NCBI GenBank assembly: GCA_023411035.1
Contig: JAEYPE010000034.1
Span: 5,539 to 69,538, forward strand
DNA length: 64,000 nt
DNA from: Pseudomonadota bacterium
GTDB lineage: Bacteria > Pseudomonadota > Alphaproteobacteria > Azospirillales > Azospirillaceae
Reading direction: 5' to 3'
Of the stretch, positions 17,139 through 25,131 are shown one piece after another. Numbering within the stretch: position 1 is the stretch's first letter; every line of letters begins with the position of its first letter. The notes under the pieces were generated by a model. The model worked only from the letters and a program-made list of their open reading frames with translations, did not search any database and had not been told where the DNA came from. The position numbers were made by a program, and so were the translations under genes.

Positions 17139-17753
17139 ATGGTCATCGACACGAAGGACCCGGCACGGGCATCCGCGCTGCTGAAGCGGCTGCACGGACG
17201 CATGACCGGCGACAAGCCGACGCTGGGGGAGGTCCTGGGCCATCTCGGCGACCGGGCGCCGGGCTTTCTCCTGCTGGCGCTGGCCATCCCGGCCGTCGTG
17301 CCGACGCCGGGCCTTCCGGCGGGCATGATCTTCGGCACGGTGCTGGCGCTGGTGGCGATTCAGATGATCGTGGGCCGCGACCGGCTGGAGGTGCCGGGCT
17401 GGATCGGGCGCCGCCGCGTGGCGCGCACCACCCTGGAAAAGATCGTGGAGAAGGGAACGCCGTTGGTGGAGCGGCTGGAGGCCCGGCTGCGGACGCGCTG
17501 GCCATCGCTGACGCGCGAGGGCGTTCTGCGGCCGCTGGGCGTCTTCGTGCTGGCGATGGGGGTCCTGATCGCCCTGCCCATCCCCTTCGGCAACACCTTG
17601 CCCGGTCTGGCGGTGCTGGTGATCGCGCTGGGGCTGATCGTCAAGGACGGTCTGGCGGTCGCCGCCGGCCTGGGTCTGGGTGTCGCGGCGGCGGGAGTGT
17701 CGGCGACTCTGATCGCCGGAAGCTGGTGGGCCATCGCCTCGGCGCCGCTCTGA
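17139..17753 (+). CDS. exoD: ExoD-family membrane protein
   Basis: The 204-residue protein has the ExoD layout: a cytoplasmic N-terminus (TLGEVLGHLGDRAPGFLLLALAIPAVVPTPG), then four to five hydrophobic segments including GVFVLAMGVLIALPIPFGNTLPGLAVLVIALGLI. ExoD of Sinorhizobium was described through effects on exopolysaccharide production and alkaline sensitivity; its biochemistry is unknown. No other polysaccharide genes are near. GGGAAAGGGG precedes the ATG. Confidence 0.8.
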   Translation: MVIDTKDPARASALLKRLHGRMTGDKPTLGEVLGHLGDRAPGFLLLALAIPAVVPTPGLPAGMIFGTVLALVAIQMIVGRDRLEVPGWIGRRRVARTTLEKIVEKGTPLVERLEARLRTRWPSLTREGVLRPLGVFVLAMGVLIALPIPFGNTLPGLAVLVIALGLIVKDGLAVAAGLGLGVAAAGVSATLIAGSWWAIASAPL

Positions 17754-17837
17754 AGCGCCGATCGAAGAGGCGCGCCGAATCGCGTGACGCGCCGGGCGGG
17801 CGCCCGTGTGGAGAGAGCGCCCGAATTCCGGAAATGC

Positions 17838-17866
17838 CGGCGGAAATTACGTCGGCGGAAATTACG
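17838..17866. repeat. 15-bp tandem duplication at the gcrA stop codon
   Basis: CGGCGGAAATTACG occurs twice (17838-17851 and 17853-17866) with one base between. The second copy contains the gcrA stop codon, so the duplication restates the end of the gene and its TAA. Confidence 0.8.
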
Positions 17867-18230
17867 CCACGCCGACGCTACGGTCCTCGTCGCGCTTCTT
17901 GCCGGAGGAGGCCGGCTGGTAGGCCACCGCCGCATGCTCGGCGCAGTAAGGCAGGCCGGGCAGCGAGGGCTTGCCGCAGAAATGGAAATCCTGGTGCTTC
18001 GGATCGCCGACCGGCCATTTGCACATGCGCTCGGTCAGGGCGAGGATCGTCGCGCCGCGGGTCGGCTTCTTCTTGATCGGCGAAGGGCGTCCGGACAGGC
18101 CGAGACGGTGCGCCTTCCCAATCACCGCGTTGCGGGTGATGTCGCCCAGGATGTCCGCGATTTCACTCGCGCTCAGCCCCTGGGACCAGAGGTCCTTAAG
18201 CTGCTGAACCCGCTCGTCCGTCCAACTCAT
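17862..18230 (-). CDS. gcrA: Cell-cycle regulator GcrA
   Basis: The 122-residue protein begins SWTDERVQQLKDLWSQGLSASEIADILG, the GcrA DNA-binding helix-turn-helix, followed by TRNAVIGKAHRLGLSGRPSPIKKK. It ends with the C-terminal sigma70-contacting segment CKWPVGDPKHQDFHFCGKPSLPGLPYCAEHAAVAY. In alphaproteobacteria GcrA binds RNA polymerase sigma70 and activates genes at methylated GANTC sites. It is shorter than the Caulobacter protein (about 173 residues) because the linker is reduced, but both ends are intact. Two palindromes lie upstream. Confidence 0.93.
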   Translation of the reverse strand: MSWTDERVQQLKDLWSQGLSASEIADILGDITRNAVIGKAHRLGLSGRPSPIKKKPTRGATILALTERMCKWPVGDPKHQDFHFCGKPSLPGLPYCAEHAAVAYQPASSGKKRDEDRSVGVA

Positions 18231-18247
18231 CCCCTGTCTCCCGTGGT

Positions 18248-18297
18248 CCGGTAACCGGTGACTTGGTTAACCAATATACCTTCCGACCAGACGGTCG
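18248..18297. promoter_or_regulatory. Palindromes upstream of gcrA
   Basis: CCGGT-A-ACCGG (18248-18258) and the perfect 12-mer TTGGTTAACCAA (18273-18284) lie 18 and 43 bases before the gcrA ATG. The second contains TTAACC, a CtrA-like half site. A short hairpin CGACC-AGAC-GGTCG followed by TTTT (18284-18300, plus strand) is next to it. Confidence 0.4.
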
Positions 18298-18405
18298 TTT
18301 TCCATAAGGCGCAATATTTTGTGCCCAATGGTCACCAACCTACCAGATGGACACATAGAGGGATAGGGGGCTTGAGCAACATTCCTGTGCATAAGTCTGT
18401 GGGTG

Positions 18406-18750
18406 TTATGAGTTCAACGCGCCGTACACCTCCTCGGCTATGGCCGAAAGGGTCACTCGGTCGAGGTTACCCGTTACGGCCCACGCCAAACCGTTGTCCC
18501 GCCAATAAAATGCCTGGACGTTGCCGTCCTGGGCGAACCGAAAGGACGTATCCGGCCCGTCGAAGGCCGGACGGATGTAGAGGGTAATGCGGCGACCCGC
18601 CGCATCCCGGTCGGCGCCGACCTCCACGGTGATGACCCGGTGAGCGGCAACGGCATCGGCCACGAAGGCCGCCGCGCCGCTCCCCGTCCCGCAGCGCGTG
18701 GCGGTTGGCCAGTGCCGCGGCACCTGCGCGGCGATAGCCCGCTCATCCAC
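18406..18750 (-). pseudogene. Truncated anti-sigma-factor-like gene
   Basis: The 114-residue frame (GTG start) ends with RRITLYIRPAFDGPD...SFRFAQDGNVQAFYWRDNGLAWAVTGNLDRVTLSAIAEEVY. That matches the C-terminal half of rhizobial-type anti-sigma factors (RLTLFxRP, AFYWxDGGLxYAL, LLxIAxxVY), which are normally around 240-260 residues with an N-terminal zinc or helical sigma-binding domain and one transmembrane segment. Here only AAHRVITVEV of the preceding region remains, and a stop lies 21 bases upstream of the start. No cognate sigma factor is adjacent. It may be a decayed or domain-minimal gene. Confidence 0.5.
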
Positions 18751-18819
18751 GGATTTTCCAAGGGGAACGGATCAGGAGGCGGCTTTGGCGGAGACGCCCG
18801 GCTGTGGACGATTATTCCA

Positions 18820-18880
18820 CCGCTTCGCGGAACCGTCTTTTCAACCGCTTCGCGGAACCGTCTTTTCAACCGCTTCGCGG
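18820..18880. repeat. 25-bp tandem repeat with small hairpins
   Basis: CCGCTTCGCGG occurs at 18820, 18845 and 18870, exactly 25 bases apart, with identical spacers AACCGTCTTTTCAA between them. Each core can fold (CCGC-TTC-GCGG). The array abuts the stop of the adjacent dehydrogenase gene. Confidence 0.9.
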
Positions 18881-18881
18881 T

Positions 18882-20327
18882 TCAGGCCGCCGAAAAGCCG
18901 GACTTTCCGTCGAAGTTGCACAGGTTTTCCGTCTGGGTGAAATCCAGCCCGGCGCGGGCGAGGCCCGCCAGAAGCTCCACGATGTCGGCGTGGCCGACCG
19001 CCACCCCCTCCGGCGCCAGGAAGCGGCAGCGCCAGTGGTCGGTGCAGAAGACGCCCACGTTGCCGTCCGGCCAGACCTTCTGCGAACGGTTGGAGATGCT
19101 GCACAGGCGCAGCGCCGGGGTGCCCACCGGCTGCACCAGCCCGGCCAACTCGTCCGGATTGCCGCCCGGCCAATGCAGGAACACGTCCACCCCGACCAGT
19201 TCCTTCACCGCGGTGCGGCGGGGCGACAGCCGCACCCCGGACTCGTAGGCGGGGCGCGCGGTGACGGCGTAGCCGACGCTGGGAAGGGTCACCGGCATCT
19301 GGCCCAGCCGCTCCACCACAGCGTCGGCGAAGGCGTGGGTGCCGACGCGCAGGCGGCTGACCCCGCGGTTGAAGATGTCGACCGTGTGGACGCCGTCCTC
19401 GATGGTCTTGAGCCAGGCGTTGTGGATGCGCGCCGCCACGTCGCCCTGACCGATGTGGACCAGCATCATCACCGCGGCCATCAGCAGGCCGGAGGGGTTG
19501 GCGATCCCCTGCCCCGCGATCATCGGGGCGGAGCCGTGGATCGCCTCGAACATGGCGCAGGCGTCGCCGATGTTGGCGGAACCGGCCAGCCCGACCGAGC
19601 CGGTGATCTGGGCCGCGATGTCCGACACGATGTCGCCGTAGAGGTTCAGCGTCACGATCACGTCGAAGCGCTCCGGCTGGTCGGCCAGACGCGCGGCGCC
19701 GATGTCCACGATCAGATGGTCGGCCTTGATCTCCGGATATTCGGCGGCGATCTCGTTGAAGATCTTCAGGAACAGCCCGTCCGTCATCTTCATGACGTTG
19801 TCCTTGACGAAGGCCGTCACCTTGCGCCGGTGGTTGGCGCGGGCGTAGTCGAAGGCGTAGCGCACGATGCGCTCCGACCCCGGACGGGAGATCAGCTTCA
19901 CCGACTGGATCACGTCGTCGGTCTGGCGGTGCTCGATCCCGGCGTAGAGGTCTTCCTCGTTCTCACGGATGATCACCACGTCCATGCGCGGGTGCCGCGT
20001 GCGGACATAGGGGTGGTGGGACACGCAGGGCCGCACGTTGGCGAACAGCCCCAGCGTGGTGCGCGCCGTGACGTTCAGCGACTTGTTGCCGTAGCCCTGG
20101 GGCGTGGTGATCGGCCCCTTCAGGAAGACGCGGGTGCGGCGGATCGAACCCCAGCCGGCGGCGTCCAGCCCGCCCAGATGGCCACGGCGGTAGACCTGCT
20201 CGCCCGCCGGCACCTCCTCCACCTTCAGGCGGGCGCCGGCGGCCTCCATCACGTGAAGCACCGCGTCGGTGATCTCCGGACCGATGCCGTCGCCGCGGGC
20301 GACCGTGATGGGGGTGGTTTCGCGCAT
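18882..20327 (-). CDS. Isocitrate dehydrogenase, Thermus/Rickettsia type
   Basis: The 481-residue protein belongs to the isocitrate/isopropylmalate dehydrogenase family: ITVARGDGIGPEI, the substrate motif SLNVTARTTLGLFANVRPC, DVVIIRENEEDLYAGIEH, KDNVMKMTDGLF and EAIHGSAPMIAGQGIANP. A C-terminal domain of about 150 residues after the catalytic core is typical of the 480-500-residue enzymes of Thermus and Rickettsia and absent from isopropylmalate dehydrogenase. Coenzyme preference cannot be settled by eye. The gene is an addition to the standard icd found 2.4 kb away. It runs up to the 25-bp repeat array. Confidence 0.85.
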   Translation of the reverse strand: MRETTPITVARGDGIGPEITDAVLHVMEAAGARLKVEEVPAGEQVYRRGHLGGLDAAGWGSIRRTRVFLKGPITTPQGYGNKSLNVTARTTLGLFANVRPCVSHHPYVRTRHPRMDVVIIRENEEDLYAGIEHRQTDDVIQSVKLISRPGSERIVRYAFDYARANHRRKVTAFVKDNVMKMTDGLFLKIFNEIAAEYPEIKADHLIVDIGAARLADQPERFDVIVTLNLYGDIVSDIAAQITGSVGLAGSANIGDACAMFEAIHGSAPMIAGQGIANPSGLLMAAVMMLVHIGQGDVAARIHNAWLKTIEDGVHTVDIFNRGVSRLRVGTHAFADAVVERLGQMPVTLPSVGYAVTARPAYESGVRLSPRRTAVKELVGVDVFLHWPGGNPDELAGLVQPVGTPALRLCSISNRSQKVWPDGNVGVFCTDHWRCRFLAPEGVAVGHADIVELLAGLARAGLDFTQTENLCNFDGKSGFSAA

Positions 20328-20470
20328 CCATTCACTCCTAGGGACCCCGTCGAGGGGGCCGGGGCGACCCTAGTCGAAAGCGGGGCCGGAGTCCAATGGC
20401 CGGCCCGTTTCCCGCGCCTGCAAAGGCGGTACCGATCGTGCGGCGACTTGCCGCTGCGCGTGCCTTGCGG

Positions 20471-20791
20471 TCAGCCTTCCCGCCCCACGGTCTGGATGAC
20501 CTCGAAGCCCTCGAACTGCGGGGGACCGAGATAGAGCGGCTTGCGGTCGCCCGCCCCGCGATGGGCGGCGCGGAATTCCTCCGACCGGGTCCAGGCCAGG
20601 AAATGCGCCTCCGACTGCCAGACGGTGTGTGAGGAATAGAGGCGGTGGTCCTCGTAACGCGGGCCGCGCAGCATGTGGAACTCAACGAAGCCGGGGACCT
20701 TGTCCAGATGGACCTCGCGGTTCAGCCAGACCTCCTCGAAGTCCTGTTCCATCTCCGGACGCACGCGGAAACGGTTCATGGCGATGTACAT
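20471..20791 (-). CDS. Antibiotic-biosynthesis-monooxygenase-fold protein (IsdG/HmoA-like)
   Basis: The 106-residue protein starts MYIAMNRFRVRPEMEQDFEEVW and continues LDKVPGFVEFHMLRGP...YSSHTVWQSEAHFLAWTRSEEFRAAH, the ABM ferredoxin-like fold that includes the heme-degrading IsdG and HmoA enzymes. The start is the ATG preceded by GGGAGG; an upstream ATG would add 23 atypical residues. It could degrade heme or be a small monooxygenase; no heme-uptake genes are nearby. Confidence 0.75.
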   Translation of the reverse strand: MYIAMNRFRVRPEMEQDFEEVWLNREVHLDKVPGFVEFHMLRGPRYEDHRLYSSHTVWQSEAHFLAWTRSEEFRAAHRGAGDRKPLYLGPPQFEGFEVIQTVGREG

Positions 20792-20884
20792 GGCGAAGCC
20801 TCCCGATGCCGTCCTTGAAGGGCCGATCCTCAAGGTGACGGCGGAGGCCCGCCCCGTCAACCGATCCCCACCATCATTCCAGGG

Positions 20885-21589
20885 CTATATCTCGCCTGCG
20901 GCAACCGCGCTTTGCAGGCGCATGATGGTGTCGCTCAGATTCGTTCCCAGGTCGGACGCCACAGCCTTCCATGGCATGGACGTCCATTTGCCCTCGTCGG
21001 CGGCCTCCTTGCACGCCTTCCGGGTCGCGGACTTGATGTTCACCTCCTTGGGCGATCTGACGGCGACGTATTCCTTGTAGGCTTTCTCGGCCGCATCCGC
21101 CTTCGACAGCTTGCCGCGCAGGATCATGTCGTACAGTTCGACATTCTCCAGAGAATACTCCTTCTTGGCCTGCTTCAGCAGCAGCTTGAACCAGTATGGA
21201 GACTTGAAATAGTCGTTGACCTTCGCTGGCATATCGTCGAACCGCTCCAGATCCGTCACGACATTGCCGGAGATCTTGTTCAGCGCCGCCACCATGTCGG
21301 CGCAGGCGTCGGCATAGACCGTATCGCCGTCCTGCTTGGCGGCCTTGCCCGCCGCGTCGAGCGTCGGGATGTAGCTGCCCGCCGCGGCCTGGAAGGCGCG
21401 GGCGTGCTTCTGCGCGTCTGTCACCGTCCTGGCCGCGTCGTAGCTCTTGAGCGCGCTTTCCAGGCCGGTGGAACTGATCTTGCTGAACAGCTTGCCGAAG
21501 CGGCTCTTGGGATCGGGCTTCTTCTTGCCCGTCGCCTTTTCGAAGCGGTCCTTCGCCTTCTTCCAGGACTCCAGATAGGATTTCGCCAC
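20885..21589 (-). CDS. Protein with a C-terminal RGS-like domain
   Basis: The 234-residue soluble protein starts at GTG (VAKSYLESW) with AAAGGG ahead; longer in-frame starts add low-complexity sequence (PPINIPPINIP). Residues 1-120 are helical and unfamiliar. Residues 128-230 resemble a eukaryotic regulator-of-G-protein-signalling domain: SPYWFKLLLKQAKKEYSLENVELYD, SKADAAEKAYKEYV, then KEVNIKSATRKACKEA and SDTIMRLQSA. These follow the RGS order xENxxFW, AxxIYxEF, REVNLDSxTR and the final helix. No G-protein gene is nearby. The match is by recall and untested. Confidence 0.5.
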   Translation of the reverse strand: MAKSYLESWKKAKDRFEKATGKKKPDPKSRFGKLFSKISSTGLESALKSYDAARTVTDAQKHARAFQAAAGSYIPTLDAAGKAAKQDGDTVYADACADMVAALNKISGNVVTDLERFDDMPAKVNDYFKSPYWFKLLLKQAKKEYSLENVELYDMILRGKLSKADAAEKAYKEYVAVRSPKEVNIKSATRKACKEAADEGKWTSMPWKAVASDLGTNLSDTIMRLQSAVAAGEI

Positions 21590-21754
21590 GACCAACCCTT
21601 TCTTCCGAACACGAATTGGCCGTGACGATAGGAACGGAATTTTGGTCCGGCAAACGCCGTTGGGTCCGTTAGGGATGTTTATGGGCGGGATGTTTATGGG
21701 CGGGGTGGCGCGCCCTTCCGCACCCCCCCGCCCCAATGCCTCTACTCGGCCCCC

Positions 21755-23446
21755 TTACGCGGCGCGGATGCCCGCCAGGAAGCGCTCCACCTCCGTCCGC
21801 AGGACTTCCGACTGACGGGACAGTTCCCCGGCGGCGCCCAGCACCTGGGTGGCGGCAGAGCCGGTCTGGGTCGCGCCGTTGCTGACATCCGTGATGTTGG
21901 TCGTCACCAGATGGGTGCCGCGCGCGGCCTCCTGCACGTTGCGGGCGATCTCACCGGTCGCCGAGCCCTGCTCCTCGATGGCCGAGGCGATGATGGTGGC
22001 GATCTCGCTGATGGTGCCGATGGTGTCGCCGATCCCGTTGATGGCCGCGGCGGCCCCGCTGGTGGCCTCCTGCATCGAGGCGATCTGGGCGGCGATCTCG
22101 TCGGTCGCCTTGGCGGTCTGGTTGGCGAGGTTCTTGACCTCCGACGCCACGACGGCGAAGCCCTTGCCGGCCTCCCCGGCCCGCGCCGCTTCGATGGTGG
22201 CGTTCAGCGCCAGCAGGTTCGTCTGCGAGGCGATGTCGGTGATCAGCTTCACCACGTCGCCGATCCGCTGCGCCTGCGCGACGAGGCCCTGGACGCGCTC
22301 GTTGGTCTGCTGCGCCTCGCCCACCGCATGGCTGGCGATGTTGGTGGAGCGCGTCACCTGGCCGCTGATCTCGTTGATCGACGCGGTCAGTTGGTTGGTC
22401 GCCGAGGCGACGGTCTGCACGTTGACCGATGCCTGTTCGGCCGCCGCCGCCGTGCTGGCCGCCTGCCCCTTGGTCTGGTCGGCGGTGGACAGCATGCTCT
22501 GGGCCGTGGCCTCCAGTTCCGTGGCGGCGGACGCGACGGTGCGCAGGATGCCTGAGACATTGCGGTCGAAGGACTGGACCAGTTCCTCGACCGCATGGGT
22601 GCGCATCTCCTTGGCCCGGCGCTCCGCCTCTTCGGCGGCCATCATCCGGTCGCGGTCGATGGCGTTGTCCTTGAAGACCGCCACGGCCTTGGCCATGCCC
22701 CCGATCTCGTCCCCGCGGCCAAGGCCCGGTATCGCCACGGAGGTATCGCCCTTCGCCAGGCGCTCCATGACGCCGGTGATGCGGGAGATCGGGCGGGAGA
22801 TCCCGATGCGGGCGACCAGAACGCTCAGCGCCAGCGCACCGAGACCGCCGCCGATGCCGACGACCAGCATCAGGGTCGTCATCAGGCTGTTCAGAGCGCC
22901 CAACTCTTCGTTGGCCTTGGCGATGCCCTGCCTGTTCTGCTCGGACGCCCCTTCCATGAACTTGCTGAGCCTGTTGCGGATCGCGCGGCCCTCGGTGGTG
23001 TCGCCATGCTCGCGCGCCTCCGCGGGGCCGACTTCAATGCCGAGGCGGGCAAGCTCGTTGCGGTGCTCGACGAATGCCTGCGCCGCCTGCTGGGCATCCC
23101 GGAATTCGATCTTGCCCTGTGGAGGCAGGAGCGCCTCCAACTCTCCCATGAACTTTTCCAGGTCCCTGGTGGCGCTGAAAATGTTCTTCGCGTAGGGGGT
23201 GGCGTCCGCGGTGGCGTCCGCGGCATAGACGCCGCGGCTTTCCATGACGACCTTATAGATCACCCCATTGATCCGCTCGCTGAGCAGCGCACGCTCGGAC
23301 CAGTTCTGAATGCTGTCGACCTTTTCGTCGTAGGTCTGCATTCCGAAAAAGCCAACCCCTCCAACCACGGCAGCCACCAGCCCCAAGATCGCGACGACAC
23401 TGTAGACCTTGGCGCTGATGCTGATACGCGCGAGAACCCCCTCCAT
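21755..23446 (-). CDS. Methyl-accepting chemotaxis protein
   Basis: The 563-residue transducer has TM1 (about 12-35), a periplasmic four-helix-bundle-like sensor (36-190) with GVYAADAT, TM2 (192-212), HAMP (213-270) and a C-terminal signalling domain. The CheA/CheW-contacting hairpin tip reads DIASQTNLLALNATIEAARAGEAGKGFAVVASEVK. No C-terminal CheR-binding pentapeptide is visible (it ends FLAGIRAA). The ligand is unknown. A 7-bp inverted repeat ATGCGGC/GCCGCAT lies 25 bases upstream of the start. Confidence 0.95.
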   Translation of the reverse strand: MEGVLARISISAKVYSVVAILGLVAAVVGGVGFFGMQTYDEKVDSIQNWSERALLSERINGVIYKVVMESRGVYAADATADATPYAKNIFSATRDLEKFMGELEALLPPQGKIEFRDAQQAAQAFVEHRNELARLGIEVGPAEAREHGDTTEGRAIRNRLSKFMEGASEQNRQGIAKANEELGALNSLMTTLMLVVGIGGGLGALALSVLVARIGISRPISRITGVMERLAKGDTSVAIPGLGRGDEIGGMAKAVAVFKDNAIDRDRMMAAEEAERRAKEMRTHAVEELVQSFDRNVSGILRTVASAATELEATAQSMLSTADQTKGQAASTAAAAEQASVNVQTVASATNQLTASINEISGQVTRSTNIASHAVGEAQQTNERVQGLVAQAQRIGDVVKLITDIASQTNLLALNATIEAARAGEAGKGFAVVASEVKNLANQTAKATDEIAAQIASMQEATSGAAAAINGIGDTIGTISEIATIIASAIEEQGSATGEIARNVQEAARGTHLVTTNITDVSNGATQTGSAATQVLGAAGELSRQSEVLRTEVERFLAGIRAA

Positions 23447-23871
23447 TGCCCCTCAACCCCCATTGTTCGTATGCGGCATTTACGGCGCCGCATGCTTCGT
23501 ATCGTTGCATCGGACAATCAAGAAGGAAAAATTACCGCAACAATGTTTTGATTCTCAATGTTGCCGAGAAGACGCAAAAGTAACCCGAATGTTTAAAGCA
23601 TTGGAAAAGGCAGTCGCCATTTTATCGCAACGCGATAAAATCCAATGCGCGTCTCGAATATTTTACACAATCGCGCACAACAGCCCGACATCCGAAAAAA
23701 TCCGAATTACTCAACTCCGGCGAGAAAATTCGATTGAGGATACGCGACGGCACCCAACGATTCGACCAAAGACCGCAAGCTGGGCGCAACCTTGGGAGCG
23801 GGGCCGCGCTTCGGCAACCGCCGTTCTGTCCGATCAGGATGATTGCGCAGGCGGGCGGAAGGACGGCGCGC
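23447..23871. other. AT-rich intergenic region upstream of the MCP gene
   Basis: No gene is seen. Bases 23520-23720 are clearly AT-richer than the genome and contain the strong palindrome listed at 23620. The part next to the MCP gene should hold its promoter; no sigma54 or sigma28 site could be recognised. Confidence 0.6.
23620..23640. promoter_or_regulatory. Perfect 9-bp inverted repeat, possible operator
   Basis: TTTTATCGC (23620-23628) and GCGATAAAA (23632-23640) are exact inverted repeats with AAC between. It could be an operator or a bidirectional terminator-like hairpin between the VWA gene and the MCP gene. Confidence 0.5.
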
Positions 23872-25065
23872 CTACCGCACCAGTTCCCGCATCGCCGCGT
23901 CCAGCCCTTCCAGCGTGAGCGGGTACATGCGCCCGTTCAGCAGCCGTTGCAGGATGCGGGTGCTCTCCGTATAGCCCCACAGGCGTTCCGGCGCAGGGTT
24001 CAACCAGACGGCACGGCTGTAGACGGACAGCATCCGTTGCAGCCACACCTGCCCCGGTTCCTCGTTCCAATGCTCGACGCTGCCGCCGGGATAGACGATC
24101 TCGTAGGGGCTCATGGCCGCGTCGCCGACGAAGACCAGCTTGTAGTCGGCGGGATAGGTGTGCAGCACGTCCCAGGTCGGGGTGCGCTCGTCGTGCCGGC
24201 GCTTGTTGTCGCGCCACACGCTCTCATAGACGCAGTTGTGGAAATAGAAGTGTTCCAGATGCTTGAACTCACCCCGCGCGGCGGAGAACAGCTCCTCCAC
24301 CAGCCGGATGTGGTCGTCCATGGAGCCGCCGATGTCCAGGAACAGCAGCACCTTCACCGTGTTGTGGCGCTCCGGCACCATTTTCAGGTCCAGCCATCCG
24401 GCGTTGCTGGCGGTGGCGCGGATGGTGCCGGGCAGGTCCAATTCGCTGGCCGCCCCGGTGCGGGCGAACTTGCGCAGGCGGCGCAGCGCCACCTTGATGT
24501 TGCGGGTGCCGATCTCGACCTGATCGTCCAGATTCTTGAATTCCCGCTTGTCCCACACCTTCACGGCGCGGCGATGGCGGGATTCGTGCTGGCCGATGCG
24601 CACGCCCTCCGGGTTGTAGCCGTAGGCGCCGAAGGGCGAGGTGCCGGCGGTGCCGATCCATTTGGAGCCGCCCTGGTGCCGCCCCTTCTGCTCCGCCAGC
24701 CGCTGCGCCAACGTCTCCATCAGTTTCTGCCAGCCGCCCAGCGCCTGGATCTGTGCCTTTTCCTCCTCCGTCAGGAAGCGTTCGGCCAGCTTGCGCAGCC
24801 ACTCCTCCGGCAGGTCCACCATGGGGATCTCCTCGCCATCGGCGCCCTCCGCCCCCTCCAGGCCCTTGAACACCTGTCCGAACACGCGGTCGAAGCGGTC
24901 GAGGTTGCGCTCGTCCTTCACCAGACAGGCCCGGCTGAGGTAATAGAAGTCTTCGACGCGGAAGGCGGCGACGCCGCGCTTCATGGCCTCCATGAGCGTC
25001 AGGTACTCGTTCAGCGAGACCGGTACGCCCGCCTTGCGCAGTTCGAAGAAGAAACCCGTGAACAT
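23872..25065 (-). CDS. VWA-domain protein (CoxE-like), partner of MoxR ATPases
   Basis: The protein is about 397 residues from the ATG of MFTGFFFELRKAGVPVSLNEYL; an ATG ten residues earlier is possible. A C-terminal von Willebrand A domain begins VKVLLFLDIGGSMDDHIRLVEEL, where DxGGS is a MIDAS metal site, followed by LVFVGDAAMSPYE. The N-terminal region matches the CoxE group. Such proteins work with MoxR AAA+ ATPases in metal-cofactor insertion or protein maturation. The likely MoxR partner is 3.5 kb away on the same strand at 28608, separated by unrelated genes. Confidence 0.85.
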   Translation of the reverse strand: MFTGFFFELRKAGVPVSLNEYLTLMEAMKRGVAAFRVEDFYYLSRACLVKDERNLDRFDRVFGQVFKGLEGAEGADGEEIPMVDLPEEWLRKLAERFLTEEEKAQIQALGGWQKLMETLAQRLAEQKGRHQGGSKWIGTAGTSPFGAYGYNPEGVRIGQHESRHRRAVKVWDKREFKNLDDQVEIGTRNIKVALRRLRKFARTGAASELDLPGTIRATASNAGWLDLKMVPERHNTVKVLLFLDIGGSMDDHIRLVEELFSAARGEFKHLEHFYFHNCVYESVWRDNKRRHDERTPTWDVLHTYPADYKLVFVGDAAMSPYEIVYPGGSVEHWNEEPGQVWLQRMLSVYSRAVWLNPAPERLWGYTESTRILQRLLNGRMYPLTLEGLDAAMRELVR

Positions 25066-25131
25066 GCCGCTTCCCCCGTGGGGTTCCGTCCCCATCCGCC
25101 CTCATCGTAGCGCCGACCCGCCAGGAACGCC

